Origin: Nocardia wallacei
GTDB taxonomy: Bacteria; Actinomycetota; Actinomycetes; Mycobacteriales; Mycobacteriaceae
Length of the DNA: 47,437 bases
Reading direction: 5' to 3'
Assembly: GCF_029868745.1 (NCBI RefSeq)
Contig: NZ_JARWOP010000206.1
Location: 1 to 47,437, forward strand
Shown here: piece by piece, positions 18,620-27,875 of the stretch
Layout: each line of letters starts with the position of its first letter
Position numbering within the stretch: position 1 is the first letter of the stretch
Program-made: the position numbers and the translations under genes
The notes under the pieces: generated by a model
What the model was told of the DNA's origin: nothing
Databases searched by the model: none
What the model saw: only the letters and a program-made list of their open reading frames with translations

Positions 18620-19968
18620 GTCGCGGCGTGCGCCAGTTCCGCCAGCGCGGTCTCCAGGTGGCCGATCATGCGGGGTAGGTGCGGGACCGAGCGACGGCAG
18701 GCGACCAGACCGAAGTCGAGGGTGTCCGCGGTGGAGGTGACGGTGATGTTCACCGCCTGACCGTCGAACGGGATCGACAGCGGGTAGTTACTCTCCAGCC
18801 GGGCGCCCTGCAGATACACCGGTTTGCGCGGGCCGGGGATGTTGGAGATCACCAGGTTGAACGGAACTCGCGGCAGCGCTTCGAAACCCGGCACCAGCGT
18901 CATGCCCAGCGGGGACATCAGCAGCCCGGACAGCGCGATCGCCTCCCACTGCGGCAACTGCTGGAAGACCCGCTTGGACCGCCGCATCGACGCGCCGATC
19001 GCCGCCAGCCGGGCCGCCGGATCGGCGAGGTCGGTCGCGAGGTTGCACAGCACCGCCGCCACCAGATTCCCGTCCGAGTCGCCGTCGGCGGCGCCGCGCA
19101 GATCGACCGGGACCATCGCGGTCAACGGCTTGTCCGGCAACGCATTTCGTTCCAGCAGGTAGGAGCGCAACGCGCCCGCCGACATGGCCAGCACCACATC
19201 GTTGACGGTGGCGCCGGTGGCGCGGCGCACCGCATGGACGCGTTCCAGCGGCCAGGAGCCGACCGTCACGCTGCGCGCGCCGCCGATCGGGACGTTGAAC
19301 ATCGAGGGCGGCGCCGACAGCGGCAGTTCGAGCTGCCGCTCGGCCAGCGCGCGGGTCGCCGCGGCGGTGGCGCCGACGCCGGTTGCTATGCGCGGCAGCG
19401 TCTTTCGCAGCTGTTCCCACATCCCGACGGCCGCGTCGTCGGAGACGTCGGGACGGCCCTGCGTCCACGGGACGCGCAGGCGGGTGTCGTACGGGTCGTC
19501 GGTCAGCGTGCGCTGTAGCAGCCGCAGCGCCGACACCCCGTCCATGAGTGCGTGATGGACCTTGACGTAGATCGCGAACCGGCCGCCGGACAGCCCCTCG
19601 ATGATCCGGCCCTCCCACAGCGGCCGGTGCCGATCGAGCAGGCCGGAGTGCAGCCGGCCGACCAGATCGAGCAGTTCGGTGCGGCCGCCGGGCGCGGGCA
19701 GGGCGCTGCGTCGCAGGTGATAGCCGAGATCGACGTCGTCGGCGTGCGACCAGGCCAGGCTGGAGAAGCCGCCGAGGATGCGGCTCTGCCGACGCCGGAA
19801 GCGGGGGCGCACGTCGGTCGCCGCCCTCGCCTCGTCGTACAGGTCGTGCACGAAATCGTCGGTGGCTTCGGGCGGCGGCTCGAATACCTGCAAGCCGCCG
19901 ACATGCATCGGATGCTCGCGGGATTCTATTGCCAGAAAGATCGCGTCGATCGGATTGAGAAGGTCCAT
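18616..19968 (-). CDS. WS/DGAT wax ester synthase/diacylglycerol acyltransferase
   Basis: A 450-residue bifunctional acyltransferase that makes triacylglycerol or wax esters from acyl-CoA for storage. The catalytic HHxxxDG motif is HHALMDG at 138-144. The N-terminal [13 protein letters not shown] and the C-terminal [19 protein letters not shown] (the PLW/NIPG region) are standard for the family, as is the length. The ATG has AGGCGGA a few bases upstream. It lies 136 bases downstream of the FadE5-like gene on the same strand, so storage and oxidation genes sit together. The genus has many paralogues, so its individual role is not known. Confidence 0.92.
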   Translation of the reverse strand: MDLLNPIDAIFLAIESREHPMHVGGLQVFEPPPEATDDFVHDLYDEARAATDVRPRFRRRQSRILGGFSSLAWSHADDVDLGYHLRRSALPAPGGRTELLDLVGRLHSGLLDRHRPLWEGRIIEGLSGGRFAIYVKVHHALMDGVSALRLLQRTLTDDPYDTRLRVPWTQGRPDVSDDAAVGMWEQLRKTLPRIATGVGATAAATRALAERQLELPLSAPPSMFNVPIGGARSVTVGSWPLERVHAVRRATGATVNDVVLAMSAGALRSYLLERNALPDKPLTAMVPVDLRGAADGDSDGNLVAAVLCNLATDLADPAARLAAIGASMRRSKRVFQQLPQWEAIALSGLLMSPLGMTLVPGFEALPRVPFNLVISNIPGPRKPVYLQGARLESNYPLSIPFDGQAVNITVTSTADTLDFGLVACRRSVPHLPRMIGHLETALAELAHAAT

Positions 19969-20104
19969 CGGTTCCGCCTATACCGGGTGGGCTCCAGGCC
20001 CTTGCGGGTACGGGACGGCATCGTTGCCACCACGAGGTCGAATACGTAATACCCTAACACCGCACGTGTTTCGCATTGTCGCAAAACCGGCGGTGGAGCG
20101 CGGC

Positions 20105-21904
20105 TTACAGGCAGTCGTCGTCGAGGTCGAGAGTGGTCCGATCGAGCGAGTCGAGCAGGTCGAACAGCGGGGCCGTGCGCGGCAGCTCCCACCGGTAGAA
20201 GTACCGGGTTGCCGCGCGTTTGCCGTCGTAGAACGAGCCGGTGCGGCCGTGCGCCGCCACCGCCTGCTCCAGCCAGATCCACGCCAGCACCACGTGCCCG
20301 AACGCCTCCAGGTACGCGGCCGAATTGGCCAGCGCCGGTGCGGGATCCAGATCCTTCCAGAGCAGTCCGGTGGTGGCGACCACCCGGCCGGCGGCCTGCT
20401 GCAGCGCGTCGGCGTAGTCGCCCAGCTCGCCGTCGGCGGTGGCACGCGCGGCCGCGACGGTCGCGCCGATCGTCTCCAGCAGCAGCGTCAGCGCCGCGCC
20501 GCTGTCCGCGGTGACCGCCCGCCCGAGCAGGTCGAGGCTCTGAATGCCATGTGTGCCTTCGTGAATCGGGTTCAGCCGGTTGTCGCGGTAGTGCTGCTCG
20601 ACGTCGTAGTCGCGGGTGTAGCCGGCGCCGCCGTGCACCTGGATGGCCAGATCGTTGGCCGCCAGGCACCACTGGCTGGGCCAACTCTTCGCGATCGGGG
20701 TGAGCACCCGCAGCAGTGTCGACGCCCGCTGTATTTCGGATTCCGCTGTGGCGCTGCGTTGTTCGTCCACCAGCGTGCCGCAGTACAACTGCAATGCCAG
20801 CGCGCCCTCGGCATAGGCCTTCTGCGCCAGTAGCATTCGCCGCACATCGGGGTGGCGCACGATCGGGATCTGCGCGGTCGCCTGGCCGCGGGCGGTGGCC
20901 GGGCGGCCCTGCGGCCGGTTCCGGGCGTAGTCCAGCGCCTTCAGATATCCGGTGTAGCCGAGCGCGGTGGCGGCGAGGCCTACGCCCAGCCGTGCCTCGT
21001 TCATCATGTGGAACATGTAGGACAGGCCCCGATTCGCCTCGCCGACCAGGTAACCGACCGCGCCTGCCCGCCCACCGGGGGTGAAGGCGCCGTCGCCGAG
21101 CACCGGCGCGGTGTTGACCGTCCCGCGCCACCCCATCTTGTGATTGATGCCCGCCAGCACGATGTCGTTGCGCTCGCCCACGGAGTCGTCCGCTCCGGGC
21201 AGGAACTTCGGCACGATGAACAGCGAGATGCCGCGGGTGCCCGCGGGGGCGTCGGGAATGCGCGCCAGCACCAGGTGGACGATGTTCTCCGACAGTTCAT
21301 GGTCGCCGCCGGAGATCCACATCTTGCGGCCGAACAGTCGGTAGGTGCCGTCGTCCTGCGGGACGGCCTTGGTGGTGATGTCGGCCAGGCTGGAACCCGC
21401 CTGCGGCTCCGACAGCGCCATGGTGCCGAAGTAGCGGCCTGTCAGCATCGGCCGGACGAAACGATCGATCTGATCCCCGTCGGCGTGCGCCGCCAGCAGA
21501 TTCGCGTTGCCCATGGTCAGCATCGAATAACTGGTGGTGGCGACGTTCGCGGCGTAGAACCACGCCATGCACGCGGAGAACACGGTATAGGGCAGTTGCA
21601 TGCCGCCCACTCGTTCGTCCATCGCCGCGCCGACCAGGCCCGCCTCGCCGAACGCGTCCAGCGCCTGCTTCACCGCCGGCAGGATGTGCACCTTCTCGCC
21701 GTCGAAGGTGGGCTCGTGCAGGTCGCTGTCGCGGTTGTGCGGGGCGAAGTACTTGGTCGCCAGCTCCCGGCTCAGGCTCAGCACCTGGTCGAAGGTCTCG
21801 CGTGAATGCTCGCGGTAGCGCTCGCGGGCGGTCAGCCCGGTCACGTCCAGCCACTCGTAGAGGAGGAACTCGATATCGCGGGCCGACATGATCAGCGAAT
21901 CCAT
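20105..21904 (-). CDS. FadE5-like large acyl-CoA dehydrogenase
   Basis: A 599-residue FAD-dependent acyl-CoA dehydrogenase of the large bacterial type (E. coli AidB/M. tuberculosis FadE5 length), with the usual ~400-residue core plus a C-terminal extension. Visible motifs are ALSEPQAGSSLADITT in the middle domain, GRKMWISGGDHELSENIVH, and PIHEGTHGIQSLDLLGR, where the catalytic Glu is expected. The enzyme introduces the alpha-beta double bond in acyl-CoA during beta-oxidation. The ATG at 21904 is chosen for the GGTGG ribosome-binding site; ATG 21889 and a longer start at 21940 are possible. It follows P450 and TetR on the same strand with a 79-base gap and may belong to their operon. Confidence 0.88.
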   Translation of the reverse strand: MDSLIMSARDIEFLLYEWLDVTGLTARERYREHSRETFDQVLSLSRELATKYFAPHNRDSDLHEPTFDGEKVHILPAVKQALDAFGEAGLVGAAMDERVGGMQLPYTVFSACMAWFYAANVATTSYSMLTMGNANLLAAHADGDQIDRFVRPMLTGRYFGTMALSEPQAGSSLADITTKAVPQDDGTYRLFGRKMWISGGDHELSENIVHLVLARIPDAPAGTRGISLFIVPKFLPGADDSVGERNDIVLAGINHKMGWRGTVNTAPVLGDGAFTPGGRAGAVGYLVGEANRGLSYMFHMMNEARLGVGLAATALGYTGYLKALDYARNRPQGRPATARGQATAQIPIVRHPDVRRMLLAQKAYAEGALALQLYCGTLVDEQRSATAESEIQRASTLLRVLTPIAKSWPSQWCLAANDLAIQVHGGAGYTRDYDVEQHYRDNRLNPIHEGTHGIQSLDLLGRAVTADSGAALTLLLETIGATVAAARATADGELGDYADALQQAAGRVVATTGLLWKDLDPAPALANSAAYLEAFGHVVLAWIWLEQAVAAHGRTGSFYDGKRAATRYFYRWELPRTAPLFDLLDSLDRTTLDLDDDCL

Positions 21905-21983
21905 GCTCACCACCCTTGTGCGCCCGGCGATCGGGCGCAACCCCCGGCAACCCCGCTACCCGCGCAGGCCCGAGCGGTGCGGA

Positions 21984-22565
21984 TCAGGGGTGTGTGGCGG
22001 TCACCGCGGGTGCCACGAACCGGCGCAGCAGCTCGCGCTCCTCGGCCTCGTCGCGGCCGGGGACCGTCAGCAGCGACACGATGATCCGGGTGAGCCAGCG
22101 CGCCCGCAGCGACAGCTCCCGTTGCGCCACACCGTCTTCCGAGTCGAACAGCGAGCCCCCGATGGCCTCGATCACCTCCGAGGTCTCGGCGATCTCGGAG
22201 GTGAGGCCCGCGTCGCCGGGGCGGAACCAGGCGATCAGCAGCGGGTCCGAGCGCACCGCTCGCAGCGCCGCCAAGACGCCCGCCACCACCCGGTCCGCGG
22301 GCGCGGCGGTGCCCTCGATCTCGCGCAGCACGGCGGCGCCGATGCGGCGGGCCTCGCGGTGCACGAACGCCAACCGCACGGCCTGCCGACTGTCGAAGTA
22401 TCGGTAGAGCGTCGCGCGCGAGCAACCGGCGGCCTTGGCGATATCGGCCATGCCCGTGGCGGCCACCCCGCGTGCGGCGAACAGCTCGGCGGCCGCGTCG
22501 AGGATGCGCTCGGCGGCGTGCACCGCCCGCGGTTCGCTCGACCAGCGCCGCTCGGTCCCGCTCAC
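21984..22565 (-). CDS. TetR-family transcriptional regulator coupled to the P450 gene
   Basis: A 193-residue regulator. The N-terminal helix-turn-helix is clear (ERILDAAAELFAARGV, then MADIAKAAGCSRATLYRYFDS), followed by an all-helical ligand domain with no recognisable specificity. Its GTG start overlaps the P450 stop by GTGA, so the two are translationally coupled and this short form is preferred over a longer in-frame ATG at 22598. It probably controls the P450 promoter, where repeated TGTCT/AGACA half-sites overlap the -10 and -35 elements. Confidence 0.88.
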   Translation of the reverse strand: MSGTERRWSSEPRAVHAAERILDAAAELFAARGVAATGMADIAKAAGCSRATLYRYFDSRQAVRLAFVHREARRIGAAVLREIEGTAAPADRVVAGVLAALRAVRSDPLLIAWFRPGDAGLTSEIAETSEVIEAIGGSLFDSEDGVAQRELSLRARWLTRIIVSLLTVPGRDEAEERELLRRFVAPAVTATHP

Positions 22566-23782
22566 GCCGCGGCCCGGAAGGGGACGCTGACCGGCCACCG
22601 CACGTAACTGCCTTCGGTGTAGCGCACCTTGTCGAGGTCGACGGTGAAGTCGGGGCAGCGCGTCAGCAGCTCTCGCAGCGCGATGGTCGCCTGCATGCGG
22701 GCCGCGGCCGCGCCGAGGCAGTGGTGGTTGCCGTTGCCGAAGGTGAGGATGTTCTTCGGCCGCCGCAGTATGTCGAGTTCGCCTGCGTCCGCGCCGTATT
22801 CGCGTTCGTCGCGGTTGGCCGACGCGTACAGCAGCAGCACGCGGCGCCCGGCGGGGATGGTGACACCCTCGATCTCCACGTCCCGGGTGGTGGTGCGAGC
22901 CAGTCCCTGCACCGGCGAGGTGAGCCGCAGGAATTCGTCGATCGCGCCGGAGAGCAGGTCCGGATCGTCCAGCAGCAACCGCCGCTGTTCCGGGTACAGC
23001 GTCAGCAATTGCACAGCGCCGCCGAGGTTTCCGGTGGTGGTGTCGTTACCGCCGGTGATCATGGTGAAGGCGAAGCCGAGGATCTGCAGCACGCCGCCGA
23101 CGTCGCCGTCCTCGGCCAGGCCCGAGGCCAGCAGATGCGAGATGGTGTCGTCGCCGGGAGCGGCGCGGCGGCGCTCGATCAGCGCCGCGAAGTACTGGCT
23201 CAACTCCCCGACCGCGGCCTGCGCCTGTAGTATCCCACCGGTGGCCGAGGCCGCCACGATGGCCTCGCTCCACTCGTCGAACTTGGCCCGATCCTCTTCC
23301 GGCACACCGAGATAGTGCGCGACCACCATCGTCGGCAGCGGTTTGAACAGCTCGGCGGAGAGGTCGCCGCCGCCCGCGGCGCGCATCCGCTCGATCCGTT
23401 CGGCGACGAATTCCCGGACCGCCGGGCTGATCTCCTGCACCTGACGCGGCGTGAACCCCTTGGCCACCCGGCGGCGGAACACCGTGTGATCCGGCGGATC
23501 GGTGAACACGAAGGGCCGGTTCTCGCCGAGCCCGATCTCCGACAGGTTGTTGTAGTCGACGGTCAAACCCTGTGCGGAGGAGAACGTTTCGGGATCACGG
23601 ACCGCGTCGTACACGTCGGCGTACCGCGAGAGCACGTAGTAGTCCTCGTGCGCGCGGCCCTCGGGAACCACGTGGTGCACCGGGTCGAACTCACGCAGCG
23701 CGGCGTACATCGTCCACGGGTCGCGCCAGCTGTCGCCGGAGCGGAGGCGGAACCGAGCTTCGTGAGACAGATCCTCGTGCAT
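22562..23782 (-). CDS. Cytochrome P450
   Basis: A 406-residue soluble bacterial cytochrome P450. The heme-binding motif FGNGNHHCLG carries the thiolate ligand C355. The oxygen-activating I-helix reads GGNDTTTG, and the ExxR is EFLR in AIDEFLRL. The family within P450s (steroid or fatty-acid hydroxylases of the CYP125/CYP142/CYP188 sort are candidates) cannot be decided by eye. A redox partner gene is not adjacent. The ATG at 23782 is chosen because TAGACA-N17-TACCGT ends six bases before it, giving a leaderless message; a TTG 18 bases upstream lies inside the -10 region. It is followed by its TetR regulator. Confidence 0.92.
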   Translation of the reverse strand: MHEDLSHEARFRLRSGDSWRDPWTMYAALREFDPVHHVVPEGRAHEDYYVLSRYADVYDAVRDPETFSSAQGLTVDYNNLSEIGLGENRPFVFTDPPDHTVFRRRVAKGFTPRQVQEISPAVREFVAERIERMRAAGGGDLSAELFKPLPTMVVAHYLGVPEEDRAKFDEWSEAIVAASATGGILQAQAAVGELSQYFAALIERRRAAPGDDTISHLLASGLAEDGDVGGVLQILGFAFTMITGGNDTTTGNLGGAVQLLTLYPEQRRLLLDDPDLLSGAIDEFLRLTSPVQGLARTTTRDVEIEGVTIPAGRRVLLLYASANRDEREYGADAGELDILRRPKNILTFGNGNHHCLGAAAARMQATIALRELLTRCPDFTVDLDKVRYTEGSYVRWPVSVPFRAAA

Positions 23783-23832
23783 GTCTCGACGGTAAGACAA
23801 ATCCGGCTATGTGTCTAGAACATGTTTCAGAC
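23782..23832 (-). promoter_or_regulatory. P450 promoter with overlapping palindromic operators
   Basis: On the minus strand -35 TAGACA (23817-23812), a 17-base spacer and -10 TACCGT (23794-23789) lead into the ATG six bases later. TGTCT (23782-23786) with AGACA (23795-23799) forms an inverted repeat, and a further TGTCT is at 23812-23816. A 20-base imperfect palindrome GTCTAGAACATGTTTCAGAC spans 23813-23832 and contains TAGAACATGTTTCA, which fits the TnnAACnnGTTnnA form described for KstR. Which regulator binds is inference; the coupled TetR is the first candidate. Confidence 0.6.
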
Positions 23833-24499
23833 GGTACGAATCGGATGAGTGGGCGGCCGGTCGCCCAGTTCGCCCGCCGCGCGGTCCAGCAGGGCACGCA
23901 CGGTGTCCTCGCTGACCTCGTCGAAGTGGCGGTACCACTGGCCGATGGTGTGGAACAGCGCCGGTGTCTCCAGGCAGATCACGTTGTCGGCGGACCCCGT
24001 CAGGGCGCGGATCGGGCGGCAGGAACCCACCGGCACCGCGAACACCACCCGCGCCGCGGGCCCGGGCCAGCTCGCACGCCGCTCGCGCGGTGTTGCCGGT
24101 CGTGACGCCGTCGTCGACGAGTACCACGGTGCGGCCCGCGATCCGCGGCTGCGGCCGCCCGCGCCGCAGCCGAGCGCTGTTGCGCAGCACCGTCTCTCGA
24201 GCCTGGCGTTCCACCCGGGACCGCTCGGGCGGGCCGATGAACGCCCGCACCACCAGGTCGTCGTCGACCACGCGCACACCGGATTCGGCGACCGCGCCGA
24301 ACACCAGCCGGGGCCGGTCGGGAACCTCCAGCTTGCACACCACGGCGACGTCCAGCGGCACCCGCAACGCGGTGGCGACCTCGAAAGCCACCGGCATGCC
24401 ACCACGCGGCAACCCGAGCACGATGGTGTCGGGCCCGCGGAAGGCGCGCAGGCGTTCGACGAGCCGGCGGCCGGCCTCGCGGCGATCCAGGAAGGGCAT
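23827..24499 (-). pseudogene. Phosphoribosyltransferase, frameshifted
   Basis: The first 150 residues read as a PRPP-type phosphoribosyltransferase: LGLPRGGMPVAFEVA near 28-42, FGAVAESG near 67-74, and the PRPP loop VVLVDDGVTTGNTARAA at 125-141. Near 24045-24056 the frame breaks: the natural continuation (RVVFAVPVGSC, then NVICLETPALFHTIGQWYRHF) is read in another frame and ends at 23827. A two-base loss or one-base gain in the run CGCGGCGCGGG explains it. The reading could be a sequencing error in a GC-rich run or a true pseudogene. If intact the protein would be about 220 residues, as in the Rv0571c-like family of uncertain substrate. It is divergent from glnX. Confidence 0.75.
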
Positions 24500-24722
24500 C
24501 CGTCTCACCCTGACAGTCGTGAAAGGAGGGTCGAGTCGCGTCGTCGGACTCGGAAGACAGGTGGGTACTCTACGCCCGCTCGGGCGTCGGCAGGGTCGAA
24601 ACGGTCGCGAACTTCTTGCCTTTCGGTCTCGGTTTCGGCCCCCGTGCGGTCGCCCGGCACATCGGTGGCGGCTCCCGTACGATCGCGATCGGAACTCCTG
24701 GTGGACCGAGGGGGAGGGGAGT

Positions 24723-25994
24723 GTGGGACTTCGCCTACCGGCGCCGGTCCGCAACGGTGCGGAATGGTTGCGGCGCTTCGCCGCGACGACCCCCGGCGCG
24801 ATCGTCGTGATCGCCGTCGCGGCCGTCGTGCTGTGTCTGCTCTCCGGCCTGGTCTGCGCGAACGAGTTGAGCGCCAAGACCGCCCGGCGCGACGCGGCGC
24901 TGCAGCGCTCGGAGCCGCTGGCCGACGCGGCGCAGCGGCTGTACGTGGCGCTGTCCGCGGCCGACGCCTCGGCCGCTACCGCGTTCCTCACCGGCGGCAT
25001 CGAATCGCCGCGGATCCGCGGGCAATACCAGCAGGCCCTCGCCGACACCGCCGACGCGCTGGCCACGGCCACCGCGGGCGGAGGCGACGCGCAGACCCGC
25101 GAGGTCGTCGCGCGCATCTCGGCCGATCTCCCGGTGTACACCGGCCTGGTGGAGTCCGCGCGGGCGAACAACCGGCAGGGCTTCCCGGTCGGCTCGGCCT
25201 ACCTGCGCGAGGCCTCGGGCCTGATGCAGAACTCGCTGCTGCCCAGCGCCGCCCGGCTCACCGAGCAGCGCCACGCCGCGCTGCGTGCCGACCAGCGCGC
25301 CGTCACCGGCCCGCCGTGGGCGGCACTGGTGTTGCTGATACTCACGCTGGCCGGTGCGGTGGTCGCGTCGCGAATGCTGGTGCGGCGCACCAACCGGCTG
25401 TTCAATCCGGGCCTCGCGGCCGGAGCGGGCGCGGCGGCGCTGGCACTGCTGTGGATCGTGCTGGCGACCGTCATCTCGAACGAGGCGATCGACACGGGCG
25501 GCGGCGGTCCCACGGCGCACAGCGAGAACCTCGCGCAGGCAAGGATTCTCGCTCAGCAGGCCCGCACCGACGAGACCCTCGAGTTGATCACCCGCGGCGA
25601 TACCAAGGAGACCGAGGAGGACTTCAAGACCAAGACGGCGCAGCTCGACGCCGAGCTGTCCAGTGTCGTGGGCGCGGATTCGCCGATGCGGCAGCAGTTC
25701 TCGCAGTGGACCGCCGGGCACGAGCGGCAACTCGAGCATTACAACTCCGCGAACTACCCGGCAGCGGTGGAGCAAGCGATCGGCTCCGGCCCGGAGTCGT
25801 CGGCCCAGCGCTTCGCTCAGCTGGACACCTCGCTGCGCGAGGGGCTCGAGCGGACGCGGGCACAGCTGCGCGATCAGATCGACGGCGCGGGCGACGCGTG
25901 GATCGGCGGCGCGGCAGGCACATTGGTGTTGCTGGTGGTCGCGGCCGGCGTCGTCGTCACCGGATTGTGGCCGCGGCTGAAGGAGTTCCTGTGA
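24723..25994 (+). CDS. glnX: GlnX-like membrane sensor protein (Rv0412c-type)
   Basis: A 423-residue membrane protein with four hydrophobic helices (near 24-45, 200-218, 225-250 and 398-417). They enclose two extracytoplasmic, mostly helical domains rich in Ala, Gln and Asp. No kinase, GGDEF or HAMP domain is seen. Size, topology and position directly before a glnH lipoprotein match GlnX of M. tuberculosis, which relays extracellular aspartate/glutamate binding by GlnH to the kinase PknG. The GTG start at 24723 has a strong GGGAGGGGA just upstream. It overlaps glnH by GTGA. Confidence 0.82.
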   Translation: MGLRLPAPVRNGAEWLRRFAATTPGAIVVIAVAAVVLCLLSGLVCANELSAKTARRDAALQRSEPLADAAQRLYVALSAADASAATAFLTGGIESPRIRGQYQQALADTADALATATAGGGDAQTREVVARISADLPVYTGLVESARANNRQGFPVGSAYLREASGLMQNSLLPSAARLTEQRHAALRADQRAVTGPPWAALVLLILTLAGAVVASRMLVRRTNRLFNPGLAAGAGAAALALLWIVLATVISNEAIDTGGGGPTAHSENLAQARILAQQARTDETLELITRGDTKETEEDFKTKTAQLDAELSSVVGADSPMRQQFSQWTAGHERQLEHYNSANYPAAVEQAIGSGPESSAQRFAQLDTSLREGLERTRAQLRDQIDGAGDAWIGGAAGTLVLLVVAAGVVVTGLWPRLKEFL

Positions 25995-26959
25995 ACACAC
26001 GGGTGCTGCGCGCGGGACTGGTGGTCGCGTCGATCGCCGTATTGGCGGCCTGTGGCGCGGATCCGGCCGTGCCACGCTCCGGCCCGGCGGTCGCGGTGAA
26101 TCCGTTGCCGCCCAAGGCACGTGAGATCACCACGCCCCCGGGGGCCGACCGCAGCTGCGACGCCGAGGCGAGCCTGCGACCCGGCCCGCAGCCCACTCCC
26201 GGTGCGATGCCGCCGGGTTCGACGATGGCCCGCATCGTGCAGAAGGGCCGGGTGACGGTGGGCGTCGACCAGAACACCTACCTGTTCGGTTTCCGCGATC
26301 CGGCCACCGGTCAGCTGGAAGGCTTCGACATCGATCTGGCCCGCGAGATCGCCCGCGACCTGTTCGGCGATCCGGACCGCATCGAACTGCGCTCGGTGTC
26401 CACCGCGGAACGGCTGCCCGCCCTGCAGAACAACCAGGTCGACCTCGTGGCCCGGACCTTCTCGGTGACCTGTGAGCGCCGCCGCGAGGTCGCCTTCTCG
26501 GCCGTGTATTACAAAGGGGCGCAACGCATTCTGGCACCCCGCACCGCCGGTATCCGCGCGCTGCCCGATCTCGCGGGCAAGCGTGTGTGTGTCACCTTCG
26601 GCGCCACCTCCTCCGGTCCGCTGTTCACCCTGCCGAACCGCCCCAAGGTGCTGGGCGTGGACAACTGGACCGACTGCCTGGTCGCGTTGCAGCAGGGTCA
26701 GGTGGACGCGATCAGTACCGACGAGTCCATCCTGGTCGGACTGGCCGAACAGGACTCCAACCTCCAAGTCGTCGGTGACCCACTGGGTTTCGAGAACTAC
26801 GCGGTCGGCGTACCGAAGGGCCAGGACGACATGGTCCGCTTCGTCAACGGCGTGCTCGACCGGATCCGCGCCGACGGCACCTGGCAGCGTCTGTACGCCG
26901 CCCACCTCGGTGTGCTCGGACCGTCCGCGGGGGCGCCGGCCCCGCGCTACAGCGGATAG
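25991..26959 (+). CDS. glnH: GlnH-type glutamate/aspartate-binding lipoprotein
   Basis: A 322-residue solute-binding lipoprotein. The lipobox ends in VLAAC with C21 as the lipidated residue, so the mature protein is anchored outside the membrane. After a Pro-rich linker the type-3 periplasmic binding fold begins (IVQKGRVTVGVDQNTYLFGFRD..., then GFDIDLAREIA, ISTDESILVGL and FENYAVGVPKGQ). It has no adjacent ABC permease or ATPase genes, which suits a sensing rather than a transport role. Its GTG overlaps glnX by four bases. Confidence 0.88.
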   Translation: MNTRVLRAGLVVASIAVLAACGADPAVPRSGPAVAVNPLPPKAREITTPPGADRSCDAEASLRPGPQPTPGAMPPGSTMARIVQKGRVTVGVDQNTYLFGFRDPATGQLEGFDIDLAREIARDLFGDPDRIELRSVSTAERLPALQNNQVDLVARTFSVTCERRREVAFSAVYYKGAQRILAPRTAGIRALPDLAGKRVCVTFGATSSGPLFTLPNRPKVLGVDNWTDCLVALQQGQVDAISTDESILVGLAEQDSNLQVVGDPLGFENYAVGVPKGQDDMVRFVNGVLDRIRADGTWQRLYAAHLGVLGPSAGAPAPRYSG

Positions 26960-26969
26960 GTGGTATGCG

Positions 26970-27806
26970 GTGAATGTACTGACCCTCGCCGAGCTGGAGA
27001 CCGATCGCGGGGCGGCCGACCTGGACGCGGTGCACCTGGTCACCGATCGCGGAATCGTGCACGCGCGCAACGAGGATGCCGTCGCGGCGGCGGTACTCGA
27101 GCGGCCGGACGGACCGGCGATCGTGCTCGCGGTCTCCGACGGCGTCTCGACCTCCGACGATCCGCAGGTCGCCGCGGGCGCGGCCGTCCGCAGCGGCGTC
27201 TCCGCCTGCCTGGCCGCGCTGGCGGCCGGCCGCACGGCCGAGGAGGCGCTGCTCCAGGGGCTGGAGGCGGCCTTCGCGGCCGTGCGCGGCCTGTCCGTGG
27301 GCGACGGGCACTCCCCGTCGTGCACGTACGTGTCGGCGGTGCTGCGGCCGGGCAGTGACGGCGAATGCGCGATCACGGTGACGAATGTCGGTGACAGCCG
27401 GGCCTATTGGCTCAGCGCCGACGAGACCGGCACGTCCTCGCGGCGGCTGACCTCCGACGACTCCTTCGCGCAACTGCTGGTCGCGAGCGGCGTGGACGAG
27501 GAAGCCGCGATGCGCGATCCCCGCGCACATGTGCTGATGCGCTGGCTCGGCGCGGATTCCGACCACGTCCCCGCCGAGACTCCCGTGCACTCGCTGCGCG
27601 TGCGCGGACCCGGCGTGCTGTTGCTGTGCAGCGACGGGATGTGGAACTACCTGCCCGACGCCGAGGGTCTCGCCGCCGTGGCGACCGGGGCCGACCCGCG
27701 CCGCGCCGCACAGGATCTGACCGACTACGCGGTGCGCTCCGGCGGCGCCGACAACATCACCGTCGCCCTCGCGCCGGTGGCGGAAGGTGTGGGGCAGATC
27801 GGCTGA
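26970..27806 (+). CDS. PP2C-family Ser/Thr protein phosphatase
   Basis: A 278-residue metal-dependent phosphatase. The PP2C metal-binding and fold motifs appear in order: RNEDA (33-37), AVSDGVS (54-60), NVGDSRAYWL, LCSDGMWNYL and GGADNITVALAP. No membrane segment is present, so it is cytosolic. The GTG start is 10 bases after the glnH stop, clearly in the glnX-glnH operon. In mycobacteria the third gene of this locus is the kinase pknG, which phosphorylates GarA/OdhI to set glutamate metabolism. Here a phosphatase takes the position and no pknG follows. Dephosphorylation of a PknG substrate is a reasonable but unproven role. Confidence 0.88.
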   Translation: MNVLTLAELETDRGAADLDAVHLVTDRGIVHARNEDAVAAAVLERPDGPAIVLAVSDGVSTSDDPQVAAGAAVRSGVSACLAALAAGRTAEEALLQGLEAAFAAVRGLSVGDGHSPSCTYVSAVLRPGSDGECAITVTNVGDSRAYWLSADETGTSSRRLTSDDSFAQLLVASGVDEEAAMRDPRAHVLMRWLGADSDHVPAETPVHSLRVRGPGVLLLCSDGMWNYLPDAEGLAAVATGADPRRAAQDLTDYAVRSGGADNITVALAPVAEGVGQIG

Positions 27807-27875
27807 TGCTGGACAATGGCGTTGTTATCGCTCACATTTACGGTATCCCGATCAGGTAGTGCAAGGAGCAGACAC

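Noticed and set aside
23849..26959. A single 1036-codon plus-strand frame through glnX and glnH
   Set aside because: Only the last 322 codons (glnH) are real; the earlier part is antisense to the phosphoribosyltransferase and out of frame with glnX, and has no domain content.
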